Source: Micractinium sp. NFX-FRZ
Lineage: Eukaryota; Chlorophyta; Trebouxiophyceae; Chlorellales; Chlorellaceae
Length of the DNA stretch: 64,000 nucleotides
Direction of reading: 5' to 3'
Assembly: GCA_029339195.1 (NCBI GenBank)
Contig: JAPTJF010000144.1
Location: 62,001-126,000 of the forward strand
Under the pieces are notes generated by a model. The model had not been told where the DNA came from and made no database searches. It saw only the letters and a list, made by a program, of their open reading frames with translations. Within the stretch, counting starts at the first letter, position 1. Each line of letters begins with the position of its first letter. This document shows positions 11,831-25,154 of the stretch, in pieces. A program made the position numbers and the translations under genes.

Positions 11831-14026
11831 TCAAGGCGTGGGGCTGCAGGGCTTGATGGGCTGCCGCAGGCGCTCGGACAGCAGCTCTACCGCAGCGCGG
11901 GTGAGCACGAGGTAGTCGCGCTGCAGGGGGAGGGAGGGAGGGAGAGCAGGGGTGGGAGGGGAGGGCAGGGCAAGAGGCGGTCCCACCGCACGTACCCCCG
12001 CATGCATCCCCACCGCACTCTCACCCCTCGTGCAGGCAGCAGAACCAGCAGCCAGCATCAACAGCGTGATTGTGCCCTTCACCGGCCTGCCCATACAGGC
12101 GCCCCACAGCCGGCGGACCCGCCACGCCCGCCCCTCCCCCACCTGCAGGATGGAGTAGACGTTGAGCCCCTGCTGCGGGATGGCGTCCACCCACGGCAGA
12201 TTGGCCGCCGTGCGCCGCAGCTCCTCCCTGGGGTTGTGTGTAAGGGGTGGGGAGGGCAGGGGTCAGCAGCGGGCTAGGCAAGAGAGAGCAGGCGGCGGCA
12301 GCGAGCTTGCCGGCGAAAAAGGACCAGGTGCAATGGCGTGCGTGCCATTCGCTTCCCCTGGCACAGCACGTCGGCTCAGGCGCCGCCGTGACAGCATCAG
12401 CAGCTTGCGCCACGCCTGCCAGGCACAGGTGCCGCCGCCCAAACCCAAGGAAGCCCCACCTTGTGCACCCCCCACCCCTGCCCCCGTCTCGCCCCAGCTC
12501 ACCCGCCATCCTCCCCCGTCTTGCTGCTGTCGCAGAGGAGCACCGAGCGGCGGGGCGCCCCCGCCAGCAGCGCATCAACCGCGGTCAGCATGTCCTTCTG
12601 CGGGCATGGAAAAACGTAGGGCGGGCGAGCGGGCGGGCGGGCAGGCAGGCAGGATGTGGCGGGTGAGTGGGCGCATCTTATGCTGCACCGCGCAGCCTTG
12701 CACACAGTCTCTGCGCTGCCTCAATTAGCGCATGCCCAGCACACAGCAGGCGGCAACACATCCTCGCTTTCCTCCCGGTCTGCAGGTTGTGCACCGCAGC
12801 ACAGCACAGCACAGCACAGCAGCAGGGTCACGCACCGTTTTGATGTTCCCCGGCTGCAGGCTGTCCACCACCACCAGCCGCCGCTCCCACGCCTTGGCTG
12901 ACAGCGCGCACTGTAGCCCCAGCCGGCGCACGCGCTTGGGCAGCGAGTGCGCGTGCGAGCGGGGCACAGGGCCGTGCACGATGCCGCCGCCGCGCCTGCA
13001 GGCAGCCCAGTTCAAGTCAAAATTCAATTGGTTGATGCACCAGTGAGGAAGGCGGCAGTGTTCTCCCAGGCAGCAGAACGCTGGATCTGCCAAGACACCG
13101 CTGGCACAGCGCACTCAAGCCGCCAACCTCGGCTCAGCCACACACTCCAAGGCCCCGTTGCTGAGCATGAACCGGCATCGGCAGGTGCCAACGCCATCCT
13201 GTGCCAACGTGGACACCCTCACCAGGCAGACCCTCCTCCCTTCCCTCCCCCCGCCCTGCCCCAACTCACCACTGCGGCGCGCGGATGGTTCCCTGCCGCG
13301 ACTGCCCGCTGCCCTTCTGCGGCCGCGGCTTGCGCCCGCCGCCACGCACCTCTCTGCGCCCCTTGGTCTTGTGCGTCCCCTGCTGCCGCTTGGCCAGCTG
13401 CCAGCGCACCACCCGGTGCAGGATGTCCCGCCGGATGGGCACATCAAAGATGTCGCCACCCAGGGTGTAGGTGCCCACCTGAGCGGCATTCAGGTCCAGC
13501 AGTGGCACAACAAGGTCACGGTACAGCCCCTGCACGTTTTGCTGCTCAATTGGGATGGCCGGAGGGAGCAGCTCCTCCGCCAGCTCTGCTAGAGCGGGCT
13601 GCGCTGCTGCCGCTGCCGGTGTGGTGGCTGCTGGTGTGGCTGCGGGCGCGCCCGCAACAAAGTGCCGGAAGTGCGCCAGGCTGGCCAGGCTGCTGGGCTG
13701 CTGCGGGAGCTGTGCCGCTGCCGCTGCCGGGCGCAGCGCTTCTAGCAGGCTGCTGCTGGCTGCGGCTGCCTGCGAACAAGTGCAGCGGCGGGTTGCAGAA
13801 AAAAACAATGGTAAATGCAGAGTAAAGGCAGCAAATCAGGGCAAGTCTCGAGTTCATTCGAGGGCAACGGCGGCGGCCTGGCGGCGGCGGCGGCACAGCT
13901 GCCAGGGTGCACCCAACCTGCAGCAGCGCGCTGGCAGCTTTCACCACTTGCTCCCCGCACCTGGCAGGACAGACCGGAGGCCGCCCGACGCAGCAGGGAG
14001 CCTGCGAGCAGGCTCCTGAGCGCCAT
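11831..14026 (-). CDS. MRPL4: Mitochondrial ribosomal protein L4 (uL4m)
   Basis: Bacterial-type uL4 of an organelle ribosome. Six exons on the minus strand, 13918-14026, 13270-13759, 12836-12995, 12503-12597, 12143-12227 and 11831-11920, close in phase to 342 residues. The first exon starts MALRSLLAGSLLRRAASG, an Arg/Ser/Ala-rich amphipathic presequence typical of mitochondrial import. The core has the uL4 signatures DIFDVPIRRDILHRVVRWQ, GRREVRGGGRKPRPQKGSG, RQGTIRAPQWRGGGIVHGP, and the later VVVDSLQPGNIKT and LLAGAPRRSVLLCD. The QKGSGQSRQGTIRAPQWRGGG segment is the rRNA-binding loop. Mitochondrial rather than plastid targeting is inferred from the presequence and the mitochondrial-like VPIRRDI wording. 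It diverges from eS30 with 331 bases between start codons. Confidence 0.92.
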
Positions 14027-14357
14027 GTGTGTAGCTGGGGCGACCCGCGAGCTTTGTGGCCCTTTATTTCAGTGCCAATGGGCTCGTAAACAGCGAGTAG
14101 GCCCTCCGGGAGGCGCCCTGTAAGGGTTCTTCGAAGGCGCTGGGGCAGGAGGGCGGGCTGCTCGTTGGGCTGCTGCCTTATGCTGCCTGAGGATCCCTAC
14201 CAATGTATTTCGCACAATGAGCGGCGGGGAGGCCGTTCCCAGAGAGCCACGCCCGGGTCCTGTCCACGTCTGCACGAGTTGTGTGAAAGTTCGCTGCCGC
14301 GCCTGCCCTGCCCTCTCTTCGTGTCCCGGGTGTCTTTACCGCCGCACAGAAGCCACC
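14027..14357. promoter_or_regulatory. Divergent promoter region, uL4m and eS30
   Basis: The 331 bases between the two divergent start codons must hold both leaders and promoters. A short T-rich stretch near 14063 is the only AT-rich element. No defined motif is claimed. Confidence 0.45.
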
Positions 14358-15374
<1,017 letters not shown>

Positions 15375-16137
15375 ACAGCAGCCTGTGATGGTGACCGTGC
15401 ATGGAGGCGGCCGTTGTGCCGCCATGGAGGCGCACCAGCAGCTCGGCATGCAGCGGTGGCGCACCAACAGCAAGCCTGCACTGCGGGTGGCGGAAGCCCT
15501 CGCCTGCAGGCAGCGGGGGATGCAGCTACGGCGTCCCTTGGACCCGCGACGCCAGTTTGCGCCATGCTGTCCCTGCACCTCACGTCTGTGCTTGTCAGCC
15601 TGGCGTGCGCGCTGTGGTGGCACCGCTGTAACAGGTTACTAGCCGTCGGTGGGCCCAAGTCATGTGGGGGCAGCAGCTGGAGGGCAGCTGACGGGAATCA
15701 GCTGAGCAGCAGGAGGGAGTGCGCATGGGGGCGATTAGCTGCACAGCGCAACAAGGCTGCTGTCGCTGACAGTTGCAGTGTGTGGAAGGCTGAGTGTGGC
15801 AGTGCGGCTATATTGGCAGGGGGCAGCAGGGCAGGGGGCCGACGTGTGGATGCAGGCGCAGCGGCCTCGGTTGGCTGGACAGGGACGTGTAGCCACGTGC
15901 TGGGTGGGATGCTGGCGGTCAAGTCACAAAGTTGCCATGTGCACATTTTTCGTCTGATTGGTTTTCGGGCCAATAAGCAGCATGCATGCATCGACTGGCA
16001 CTGGCCCGCGGTGCATGCATGGCCCGGCTGGCCCCAGCGGGCGTTCAGATGACGCCACCTGGCTTGGTCCTTTGATTCCTTTGGTGAAGTGCATTGACGC
16101 CTGCGATCAGCGATCCACTTTTACAAACGTTCCCACA
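15375..16137. other. eS30 3' UTR and translocator upstream region
   Basis: Contains the TGTAA signal; no exon recognised. A repeated gcatgcat motif near 15980-16020 is the only visible structure. Confidence 0.4.
15627..15631 (+). terminator. Candidate TGTAA poly(A) signal, eS30
   Basis: TGTAA about 250 bases after the eS30 stop. Motif and position only. Confidence 0.45.
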
Positions 16138-19100
16138 ATGCTCAAGGCCTCCTCCCTGCGTTCGGCAGCGAGTGCAGCAGCATGCAGGCGGCCGGTAGGG
16201 CTGCCGGTGCTCTGTAGAGCCCCGCTGCCCGCAGCGCGCTGCCTACAGCAACCGCTGGATGGTGGCGCCAGCCCGCTTCGGCCAGCAGCCGCATGCAGCT
16301 CCCGCCCGCTTGGTCTGGGCAGCCGCAGCAGCGGCCTGCCGGGCCTGGTCCGTGCAGCGCCGCAGCAGGGTGCAGGTGGGTCAGGGTGCGCTGGAGGGGC
16401 TGTCAAGCCGCCGTGCTGCCTGAATCGCAGCGCATTGACAGCCGCCCCTCCTGCCGGCCCGCCCATGTGCAGTGGCGGCAGCAGCAGAGGCGCAGCCCGA
16501 GAAGAAGGGCATGGGCAGCACTCTGACCCTGGGCCTCCTGTTCGGCCTCTGGTATGCCTTCAACATTCAGTTCAACATGTGAGTGTCACAGTCGCGGAGC
16601 CCGGGGCAGGGCCTGGTGGGGGTGCGGGGGTGCACAGGGCGCCAGATTCCCGAGCTAGGCGGAGGGCGGCGCCAGTTTCCCAAGCTCTGAAGTGGTTTGC
16701 AAGCTGGCGGAGCAGGTGGCTGGGCGGGTTCTGGACTGGCACAATAGCCGCAGCTGCTCTTCTGGGATCTGGCAGCCAGCCTGCGCAGCGCCTGGGCCCA
16801 AACAAAGGCGCCTTGGCGCGGTGGCGGCCTGCCCTGCCTGCTCGGTTGACTGCGAAGTGCTGCCCCTTGGCGCGCCCCCCTCCACCTTTTTGAATGTTTC
16901 TTCCTCTGCATCCAATGCCCCGCCTGCAGCTACAACAAGCAGGTGCTCAAGGCCTTCCCCTACCCCATCACCATCACCGCCCTCCAGTTCCTCATCGGAT
17001 CGCTGCTCGCCTGCACAATGTGGCTGCTGCGGCTGCACAAGAAGCCGGAGGGCAACTTCTTCGAGAACGTGAGGAGTGGGGGTGGGGTGGAGCGGGAACC
17101 CTGGGAGTACGGCACATGGGGCACTGCAGAGTGTGGGGCTGCACAACAAGTGGGCGGGCGGCTGCTTAGGAAGCCACAGGGCAAGTTCTTGAGAACGGCG
17201 CAAGATGGAGGGCAGGGGAGTGATTGTACATGAGATTATGTGATCAAGGTGGCAGGCGAGTCGAGCATGTCCTTGGAGGGTCGTAAACCCGCTGTCGCCC
17301 GCCTGCTTCCACCTGCCCGCCCGCCTGCACCTCGCTATCAGTTGTGGCTGGTGATGAGCACACCTGTTGCACGTCAGTCTGACGCTGCGCCAACACACCG
17401 GCCAGCGACCTGTGCTGCCAAAACTTCAACTCCACTGAAGCCCAACTGCCACGCTCCGCTCGCTCTGCTTTGCACATTACCCATTTTGCTTTGCCGCTTC
17501 ACCTGCTGACCTGCACCCTCCTGCATGCACCTCATCCAGCTGGGCATCCCTCCACTCTTTGTTGCTGCACCTGCCCTCACCCGTCTGCTCATCTTATCAT
17601 CTCCTGCTGCCCTCGCTGCTCCTGGCACCCCATGGTCACTGCCAGGCTGCCCCCGTGTCTCCCCCTGGCCCTGGTGCACACACACACATGCTCACCTGCA
17701 TCACTCCCCTCCCCACCTGCAATCTCTCCGCTCCAGGCAGGCCGCCCCCTTCTCCCCCGCTGCCCGCTGTCCACGCTGCAGGCCGCATGCTCACCAACAC
17801 GTCTCCTCTGCCCACGTTTGATGCCTCTCCCTTTGTGCAGGCCGCCTCCGTCTCCCCCCTGGCCGCTGTGCACACGCTGGGCAACATGTTGACCAACGTG
17901 TCCCTCGGGGCCGTCGCCGTCTCCTTCACCCACACCATCAAAGCGCTGGAGCCGATGTTCTCGGGTGCGCTGCGCCTGCCGTGCTGCGCCGTGCTGTGCC
18001 GTGCTGTGGTCTTGCCAGCACATGTACACCATCAAGGCACTGAAGCCCATGTTTTGAGGTGGGCAGAATGCGTGCCGTTCCGCGCCTGGTGTGCTTGCCG
18101 TGCTGTGCCGTGCTGTGCCAGCTGTGGTCCTTGCCAGCGCCTGCGCACCATCAAGGTGCTGGACGCCCTGCTCTCATGTGGGCGGCTGGCTGTATGCGCT
18201 GGTCCTGGGAGGCGAGCCCTGCCCCTCACCTCCTCTGCCCCGTCCTGCAGTGCTGCATCCCGCCCTGTTCCCCAGCGGCAAGCCCACCCAACCTCCCTCT
18301 CACCTGCTCCTTTGCATGTGCCTGCCCTCCTTGCCTGCTCTGCAGTGCTGCTGTCCGCCCTGTTCCTGGGGGACAAGCCCACCCTGCCGGTGGTGGCTGC
18401 CCTGGTGCCCATCATTGGCGGCGTCGTGCTCGCCTCCACCTCGGAGCTGTCCTTCACATGGAAGGGCTTCCTCTCGGGTGGGTGGGTGTGAGGGGCGGGG
18501 GTGCGATGTGCTGAATCGCTGCGATGGGCTGGGTGAGAGGACAGCAGTTGCGCGCTCTGTTTCTGTGGATTGTCATGCCGTTGTGTGCTGGCATGCGGTG
18601 AGTGAGGGGTTGGGGTGTCTGCGCGTGAGATGCCAGTGGAGCCTCCATCTCTAGTTCCCAAGAAGGGGACTTTGAGTTGAGTGTGTGGGTTTGCCTGCCT
18701 CCCTCTGCCACCTTCTCACCCTGCCTGCCGCTGCCCTGCCGCTGCCCCCCTGCCTGCAGCCATGGGCAGCAACGTGACCTTCCAGTCGCGCAACGTGCTG
18801 AGCAAGAAGTTCATGGGCAAGGGTGAGGCGGGGGCGGGGACGGGCAGGGCGTAAGCGTCGGCTGGGCACCCAGCATGCGGGCCTGTGCTTGCTCATCGGA
18901 TGTGCGACGTGTTGAGCCAGAAATGCATGGGCAAAGGCAAAATTGATGTGGGAACGGTGACGGTGTGGTAAGAGGGCCATGAGGGCCCAGGGAGTGCAGG
19001 AGGAAAGGTCTGGTGGGGTGATGGGCGGGTGCGAGCCTCTTGATCTCCCATCTACATGCCCCCTCCGGCACGCCCACGCACCCGACTCTCACAAGCAAAG

Positions 19101-20306
19101 GCTCCCATGCACAAAGCCGACCTGCTCTCACAGTGCATCCCCACCGCCTCACTCCTCTCTCCCTTCCCCTTGCTCCCCAACCCCACCACAGGCGGCAAGG
19201 GCTCCCTGGACAACATCAACCTGTTCTCCGTCATCACCATCGTCTCCTTCTTCCTCCTCGCCCCCGTGGCGCTGCTGACCGAGGGCATGGTGTTCACCCC
19301 CGCCGCAATGAGCGCCATGGGCATCGCGGGTGGGTGCTGGGGGGCATTGGATCCTGGCTGGCTGGCTCTGGGCTGCGCTGGTGGTGTGGCCGCCAGAATG
19401 GGTTGCACGTGCAGCGCGCCAATGCGCCGCCCCACTGACCACCTCCCTACCATCCCCTCTGCCGTAATGGGTTGCATATCCAGCGCGCCAATGCACCGCC
19501 CCTCTGACTGCTTCCTTTTTAACCCCTCCTGCCCCTCACCCGCCCCCTCCTGCCCGCCCGCAGAGCCGATGCTGGTGATGCAGCGCGCCCTCATGGCCGG
19601 CATCTGCTTCCACGCATACCAGCAGGTGCGGCGGGGCGGGGGTCTGGGAGGGGATACGGGTCGGGGCCGCGGGCAGGCCTTGTGCCTCGGGAGTGTTTGG
19701 GGCAGCAGATGGACGGGTGCGCCTCCTCAACTTGTGTGGGCAAGCAGGGGCCTGCAAGGGCTCCAGCCGGAGGCATGCTGCCCTTGCCTTCGTACCGTTG
19801 TGGTGAAGTGAGGCTTCCACTGCGCCCTCCATTTCTCCCCGCCCAGTCCCTCTCCCTGTGCATATCCCATCATCACCCGTGCCCTGCCATCTCCTGTGCC
19901 CTCTCCCCCGCCCCCTCCCCCACAACCTGTCGCACACCATTCATATCATTTGCTGTGCGCCTTGCCCCCTTCCCCACTCCGCTGCCTCCTGGCCCCTCGT
20001 ACCACGAACCTCCTCCCCCTGACCGCCTCCATTCACAAAGTGTGTGCTCCTTTCTTGTTGTGTGTGTGTGTGTGCGCCTGCCCGCAGGTGTCCTACATGA
20101 TCCTGCAGCGCGTCTCCCCGGTCACTCACTCCATCGGCAACAGCGTGAAGCGCGTCGTCGTCATCGCCTCCTCCATCATCGTCTTCCGCAACCCGGTGAC
20201 GCAGCAGAACCTGCTGGGCACGGCCATCGCGCTGGCCGGCGTGTTTGCCTACTCCCAGGTGAAGCGCAACGCGGGGAAGAAGGCCAAGGAGGCCAAGGAG
20301 GCGTGA
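16138..20306 (+). CDS. PPT: Plastid phosphoenolpyruvate/phosphate translocator
   Basis: Inner-envelope antiporter exchanging phosphoenolpyruvate for phosphate. Nine exons (16138-16375, 16473-16578, 16930-17068, 17841-17964, 18346-18477, 18760-18822, 19192-19329, 19564-19625, 20088-20306) close to 406 residues. The first 80 or so residues are Ser/Ala/Arg-rich with almost no acids, a plastid transit peptide. Then come the family blocks [112 protein letters not shown] and [20 protein letters not shown]. The [11 protein letters not shown] and QQVSYMIL blocks favour PPT over the triose-phosphate and glucose-6-phosphate classes. Ends in a Lys/Ala tail. Four introns contain decayed copies of flanking sequence. 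Confidence 0.93.
17162..17205 (+). repeat. Intronic copy of translocator exon 3 end
   Basis: Resembles the end of exon 3 and its donor (17032-17074), keeping the run for KPEGNFFEN with several changes. It sits about 130 bases downstream in intron 3. Confidence 0.7.
18025..18182 (+). repeat. Two intronic copies of translocator exon 4 end
   Basis: The exon 4 end and donor (from 17931, caccatcaa...gatgttctc) recurs at 18025-18064 and 18144-18182, each followed by a similar GTGCTGTGCCGTGCTG-rich spacer and ccttgccag. Three units of roughly 95-120 bases in tandem; the second and third are decayed. Confidence 0.8.
18901..18941 (+). repeat. Intronic copy of translocator exon 6 end
   Basis: Resembles 18788-18827 (encoding [10 protein letters not shown] and the donor) with about eight changes. 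Lies about 113 bases downstream, inside intron 6. Confidence 0.7.
19397..19503 (+). repeat. Direct repeat in translocator intron 7
   Basis: Two copies of a 39-base unit around aatgggttgca...cgcgccaatgc, at about 19397-19433 and 19466-19502, differ at a few positions. Intronic, function unknown. Confidence 0.7.
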
Positions 20307-21159
20307 GGGAGCTCGGCCCAGTAAGCCCGGCAAAGACATCCAACAATGGATGCTCGCTAGCCTTCACGGCAACAGCGGTCAGCCAGCACCCCTGGCGGCG
20401 CCGGCGCTCGTGTGCTGCCAGGGGAGTGGCTGTGATGCGGCGACTGGGCGCAGCCCCCCACGCCAGGCACTGTACCGGCCGGCAAGCAGCCGCCCCTGCG
20501 CCTCTTCACCCCCAGCGCACTGTCTCTACACTCTTGACTTGTTTCGCAGCACAGTTCTTCCCTTGTTCCCTCGTTGAGCGCCGCCTCTCGCTGTCGGGGG
20601 GGCGGAGTGCCGCCCCATGCAGCGCCCAGTGCTGCCCAGCTCAGCGCACAACGGCACAATACTGCACAGCGCACAACCACCGTGTCTCAGCACACGCCAT
20701 TTCGTTGTTCGGCTTCCTGCCCGGCCGCATGCCGTGATGCAGCGAGCCCCCCCGCTTCCTCCAGCGTCAGCCTTGGTGCCTCCGATGCCCACCCAGCACC
20801 CATGCTCACTTCGACTGCACCACCATTCTTCCTGCTCTCACTTTGTTGCTTTGCTTGTGTGCCCACCATTGAATCATTTGAAACTGCGTGTAAGCTTGGG
20901 GGATGTGAGTGTGGCATGCATCTGGGGAAGAAGTGCAGGCAGCGAGCGCGTGCGCTGCCGCCGCTGTGCTGCCAGGTGGCGGATGATCGCTGTCGCTGGG
21001 CCAATGCAGGAGGCCTCTGCAGCCCTTCCGCACCATCCCACCACCTCTGCCAGTTGCAAAACGTGCCTGCAGCGCCCTCTCTCGCCTCCCGCCCACTTAC
21101 GCTCAGCCCCCCACTCAACCCCAGCCTCTCGCGGCAGCAGCGGCCGGCAAAAGCACGCC
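20307..21159. other. Translocator 3' region and next gene upstream
   Basis: No exon recognised. A TGTAA at 20889-20893 is a candidate poly(A) signal for the translocator, 583 bases after its stop, which would make a long 3' UTR. Confidence 0.4.
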
Positions 21160-23268
21160 ATGGCTAGTGGCGGCAATATTTTTGCGGCTCTGGCCAAGAC
21201 CAAGAGCAAGAAGACCAGGCCGAAGGATAGCGATGAGCAGAAGACTGCTGCTGAGTCCAAGGCCGACAAGCACGCAGAACTGGAGGCTGCCATCTTCTCG
21301 GGGCCTAGCGGCGCGGGCCTGAGCAACTGGGCCGACGACTCCGACGAGGAGGACGAGTGGGGCGCCCCCCAGGCGCACGGCGGTGCCCAGGAGGAGGGCT
21401 GGGAGGAGGTGAGCAGCAGCATTGGATCAGGGCACAGCCGCATTGCAAGCTCGGGGGCCGCCACCCACCACTGCCAACCCCTGCATGCTGCTCTCTCTTG
21501 CAGGCCAAGGGCGGCTACAATGCGGCCTCCTATGGATTTGATCAGCAGGAGGAGCCGGCGCCGGTTGTGAGCGAGGAGGAGGTGAGGGGGGAACACTGGG
21601 AGCGGCGGGAGTGGGCGGGAGCCGCCGCGCACCCGCCGCCTGCCTCAATTTGCCTTTGCCCTGCTTGTTTTCTGGCTCTTCCAGCATTTAAACTAGAGTC
21701 ACTGGGTGCACTTGGGTGCTGCAGTACACCACTGATGAGGACCTTGACATTGAGGCGGAGCTGGGGATTGAGCTGGCCAAGAGCGACGACGAGGCGGAGG
21801 AGAGCGAGGAGGAGGAGGCGGCGGCGGCGCCAGCAGGCGAGGCGCAGCGGCAGCCTGAGCCCGCGGCGCAGCAGCAGCTGTCCAAGAAGGTGCGGGGGGG
21901 CAGCAGGTTATGGATTGGGCGGCTGGGGGGGCTGGCTTAGAAGCATGCATTGATCGGGGGCTCTGCTGTCACTGCGCATCAGCTGTCGGTGTGGAGGGGT
22001 GAGGGACTGAAGGGCTAGGCTTGCATGGTGGGGCTGGAGAGCACTGCTTGATTGTGGGGTGAGTCAGGCACTGCTCACATATGTGCGGCACATGCGGGGA
22101 CAAGCTGCTGGTTTATGAGGAGAGGGCCGGGCAGCGATAGGCGAGAGGGAACACACCCAGCCCCTCGAGGGGCTGCTGCTGTACGGGCTCAGGGCAGGCC
22201 AGCATTTGGCTGCAGGGGTGCTTGGCTGGCAGTCAGGACCGTAGCTGCCTGCCAGCAGCAGGAGGGCAGAAGAAGTCATGTCGATTTGAGCTGGGGCTGG
22301 TGCCTCATGCTCCATATGCACACCTGTATGGCAGCAGATGCTAGCCAGCATGTGACGCCCAGTGGAACGAGGTATTGCTCACGCCACCCCTGCACCTGCC
22401 GACAGCAGTTCGGGCAGAACTGGCGATCGGGAGCAGAAAGAGCAGGAGAAGAAGGAGCCCCGCAGCACTGCACGCCAGCAGTGCCTTCCACCTGGGTGCT
22501 GTGAACCGACCTCCCATCCCATATGTTTCCTTTCCGCCCTGCAGGAGCAGAAGAAGAAGGAGCTGGAGGATTTGGATGCTGTGCTGGCGGAGCTGGGGCT
22601 GGAGGGCAAGGCGGAGGCGGAGGCGGCGGCCGCCGCCGACGCTGCCGCCGCCTCTGCCAAGGCCGCCAAGCGCAAGGCCAAGAAGGCGGCGGCGGGCAGC
22701 CAGCCGGCGGCGGCCAACGGCGGCGGCGACGCCAACGGCAGCGCTGAGAACAAGGTGGGGGCGGGGAGGGCGGGTGCCGGGCTGGGATGGAGGGGAGGGG
22801 TGGGGTGGAGCGGGGGCGGTGGCTGGGTGGTTTGGAGGCGTGCTTGTCAGCTGGTGCTGTGTGGAATGAGGGTGTTAGTTTGCTCAGTGCATGGCGTCCT
22901 GGCTGGTGGCTGTCGCGCCAGCTGCATGGCAGCCAGCAGGTGAAGCATCCCAGCATGCGCCCCCACGGCTTGCCGCTTGCTCTCCCTGTGCCGTTCCTAT
23001 CTGCTGGCGTCTGACTTCCACCTCCTTGCGTGCCCTGCAGGTGCAGGAGGAGGCGGCTTCTGGGGAGGCGGAGGCTGACAGCGGTGTGGGCATTGACGCC
23101 GAGGCAATCAAGGCCAAGAAGGCAGCCCTGGCGAAGAAGAAGGCGGCGGCTGCCAAGAAGACCGCCAGCTCAGCAGCGGCTGCGGCGGCTGCCGAGGTTG
23201 CCAAGGCACGCGCCAAGGCGAACAAGGGCAAGGACAAGACGCGGTACAACGAGATGCCCACGCGCTAA
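21160..23268 (+). CDS. Acidic/Lys-Ala-rich protein of unknown function
   Basis: Five exons (21160-21408, 21504-21581, 21725-21889, 22545-22754, 23041-23268), all phase 0, give 309 residues. I do not recognise a named family, though the LSKKEQKKKELEDLDAVLAELG block resembles a conserved plant protein of unknown role. The N-terminus has MASGGNIFAALAKTKSKK and an acidic NWADDSDEEDEW stretch; the middle has DEDLDIEAELGIELA and an acidic run; the second half is Lys/Ala-rich and likely helical; the end is KGKDKTRYNEMPTR. No signal peptide, membrane segment or catalytic motif is visible. Charge blocks suggest a nucleic-acid or ribosome-associated protein, which is only a guess. The clean symmetrical intron phases and conserved-looking ends support a real gene. 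Confidence 0.75.
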
Positions 23269-24323
23269 GCTGGGTGCTGAGTGGTGCTGAGCTGGCGTCG
23301 AAGGCGGTTGCGTGTGCGCTCCCCCGCCCGCCTGCTGCAGCGCCTCGCCAGCCGGCCAGCCACCCCGCCTGCAGCCTGCCGCCCCTCGCCCCCACAGCGG
23401 CAGGCCACTCCCCATCGATTTCTGTGCCGTCCCCCCATTCGGGCTCGGCTTTGTGCTCCCTCTGTCTTCACCTTCGCTCCTGGGGGCCTGGCCTGCCGGC
23501 TGGGCGTCCCCCAGCATGCGTGCCTTTGCTGTTGCTGCAACTTCTCCCTGCTGCCCGCACTGCACTCGTTCCTGTTCTGGCAACCTCCCCGCCCCTCCTG
23601 CTCCTTGCTCTGCGTTCGTGTGTTCTCGCTGCTGCCCCGCTCTGCGCTGCTCTCCCTCTGCTGCATCCACACACAGTGCTGATGCCCATGCACACCAGTT
23701 TTTCCTCCTTCCCCTCCTCCCGCCGCTCCCCCGTCCCCTCCCTCCCAGCCAACATAAACTGGCATGCGGGGCGCAGCCCAGGCAGGCCCTGCCCCACAGC
23801 CCTGCCTGCCCTCCTCCCCCTCCCCCGCTCTTCTGCCCAGCGATCCGGCCTCAGGCTCTCCTCCCAGGCCCGCTGCCCGCCCAGAGTAGAGACAACAGCA
23901 GCTGATGGCTGTAAGGACACACCAGGTGGCTTTGCCGCGCAGTGCTTTGCAGTTGGGGCGCAACTAGAGTGAGAAAGGAAGTAGCAGGGGGCGAGGGAGC
24001 TAGAGCATGGCAAGTTGCGGCAGCAAAAGGGAGCAAAGTCAAGTGTCGGGTGGCTCCAGCCGAAGCAGTAAGCGGCGGCAGTCGGCCGGGGAAGAGGGCA
24101 GTCAAAGATGAGAGTGTGGCGGTCATGAAATGGGGCGGCAGAAGAGGAGGAACCAGGGCGGCTGGGCTCACAGGCGGGGCAGGTACAGTGCAGAAGGCCG
24201 GGCCTGGGGGGGTGCGGGGCAGCGGGGTACTAACCAAACAGGGGGCTGCCCGGGGCGCCCGCCGCCTGCTCCTCACGCCGCGCGTCACAGTGGCGGGGGC
24301 GGTGGCACAGCGGCAGCCGTGCT
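23269..24323. other. Convergent 3' regions
   Basis: Pyrimidine-rich region between two convergent genes. A TGTAA at 23910-23914 could end the acidic-protein transcript. No exon recognised. Confidence 0.4.
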
Positions 24324-25154
24324 TCACGCCTGCTTGCCCTGCTGCAGCTGCATGAAGTACACTGCTGCCAGCACAATGAGGATGGGCAGGAGGGCCTTGA
24401 TGAGAGAGCCCAGGCTGCTGCTGCCGGGGGCCGCCCCTGTGGCGGCCGCACGCTTGGGCGCCTTCTTGGGAGGCGCGCCGCCCTGCAGGCAGCGGCACAT
24501 GCGGGTTGATTGAAGGAGGCAGGCAGGCAGGCAGAGGGAGGGCAGCGACCAGCCACCAACGCTCGCAGCACCTGCTTTGTGCACGCTGTGCAGTGCCACG
24601 CGCAGGCAAGCTGCTCGCTGCTTTCCGTGCTTGCTGAGGCTTTCATGCCTGTGCTGTGCTGTTTGCTGCTACACCCGCTGACGGTCCCCGCATTCTACCC
24701 TCTGCCGCAACTTCCGCACAAAGCCAACCGCCCCACAGCCTGCCGAAACACAGCCTGCCGATAGACATTCTGTCCGCCTCACCGCAAAGTCGCCAATGTA
24801 GTACTTCTCAAGCATCTCCTTGGCTGCCCGGCTGTGACCAATCTCCTCAAACTCCTCAGTCGCGTCCTTGCCTGCTAGGGGGAGACAGGTGTTGGGAAGG
24901 TGTATAGCGGGGGTGGCAGCAGGCAGCAGCGGCGGCGGCGGCGGCGGCAGCGGTCAGCGACGGCGGGGTCAGCAGCGCCGGGCGGCCTGGGCGGATGAGA
25001 GCGCACCTGAGTTGCTGACGAGCGTGTCAAAGCCGCCGGGGTGCTCGTCCAGGAAGGGAGTCACGTCATAGACTTTGCCGTCGATGATCAGCCAGCAATC
25101 CTTGTCGCTGGTGTGCTCCATGCATTGGTCGATGGTAAAGGTCTTGGCCGCCAT
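24324..25154 (-). CDS. CYB5: Cytochrome b5, tail-anchored
   Basis: Haem protein that donates electrons to ER desaturases and hydroxylases. Exons 25007-25154, 24783-24871 and 24324-24482 close to 131 residues. The haem domain is complete: CWLIIDGKVYDVTPFLDEHPGG with the first haem-ligand His, and EIGHSRAAKEML with the second. After a Lys/Pro/Ala linker the protein ends in one hydrophobic helix (SLIKALLPILIVLAAVYFM) and a short QLQQGKQA tail, the layout of an ER tail-anchored form. The ATG at 25154 is the first in frame and matches plant b5 N-termini. Confidence 0.95.

Noticed and set aside
17841..20306. Triose-phosphate or glucose-6-phosphate translocator
   Set aside because: The blocks [24 protein letters not shown] and YQQVSYMIL fit the phosphoenolpyruvate class better.
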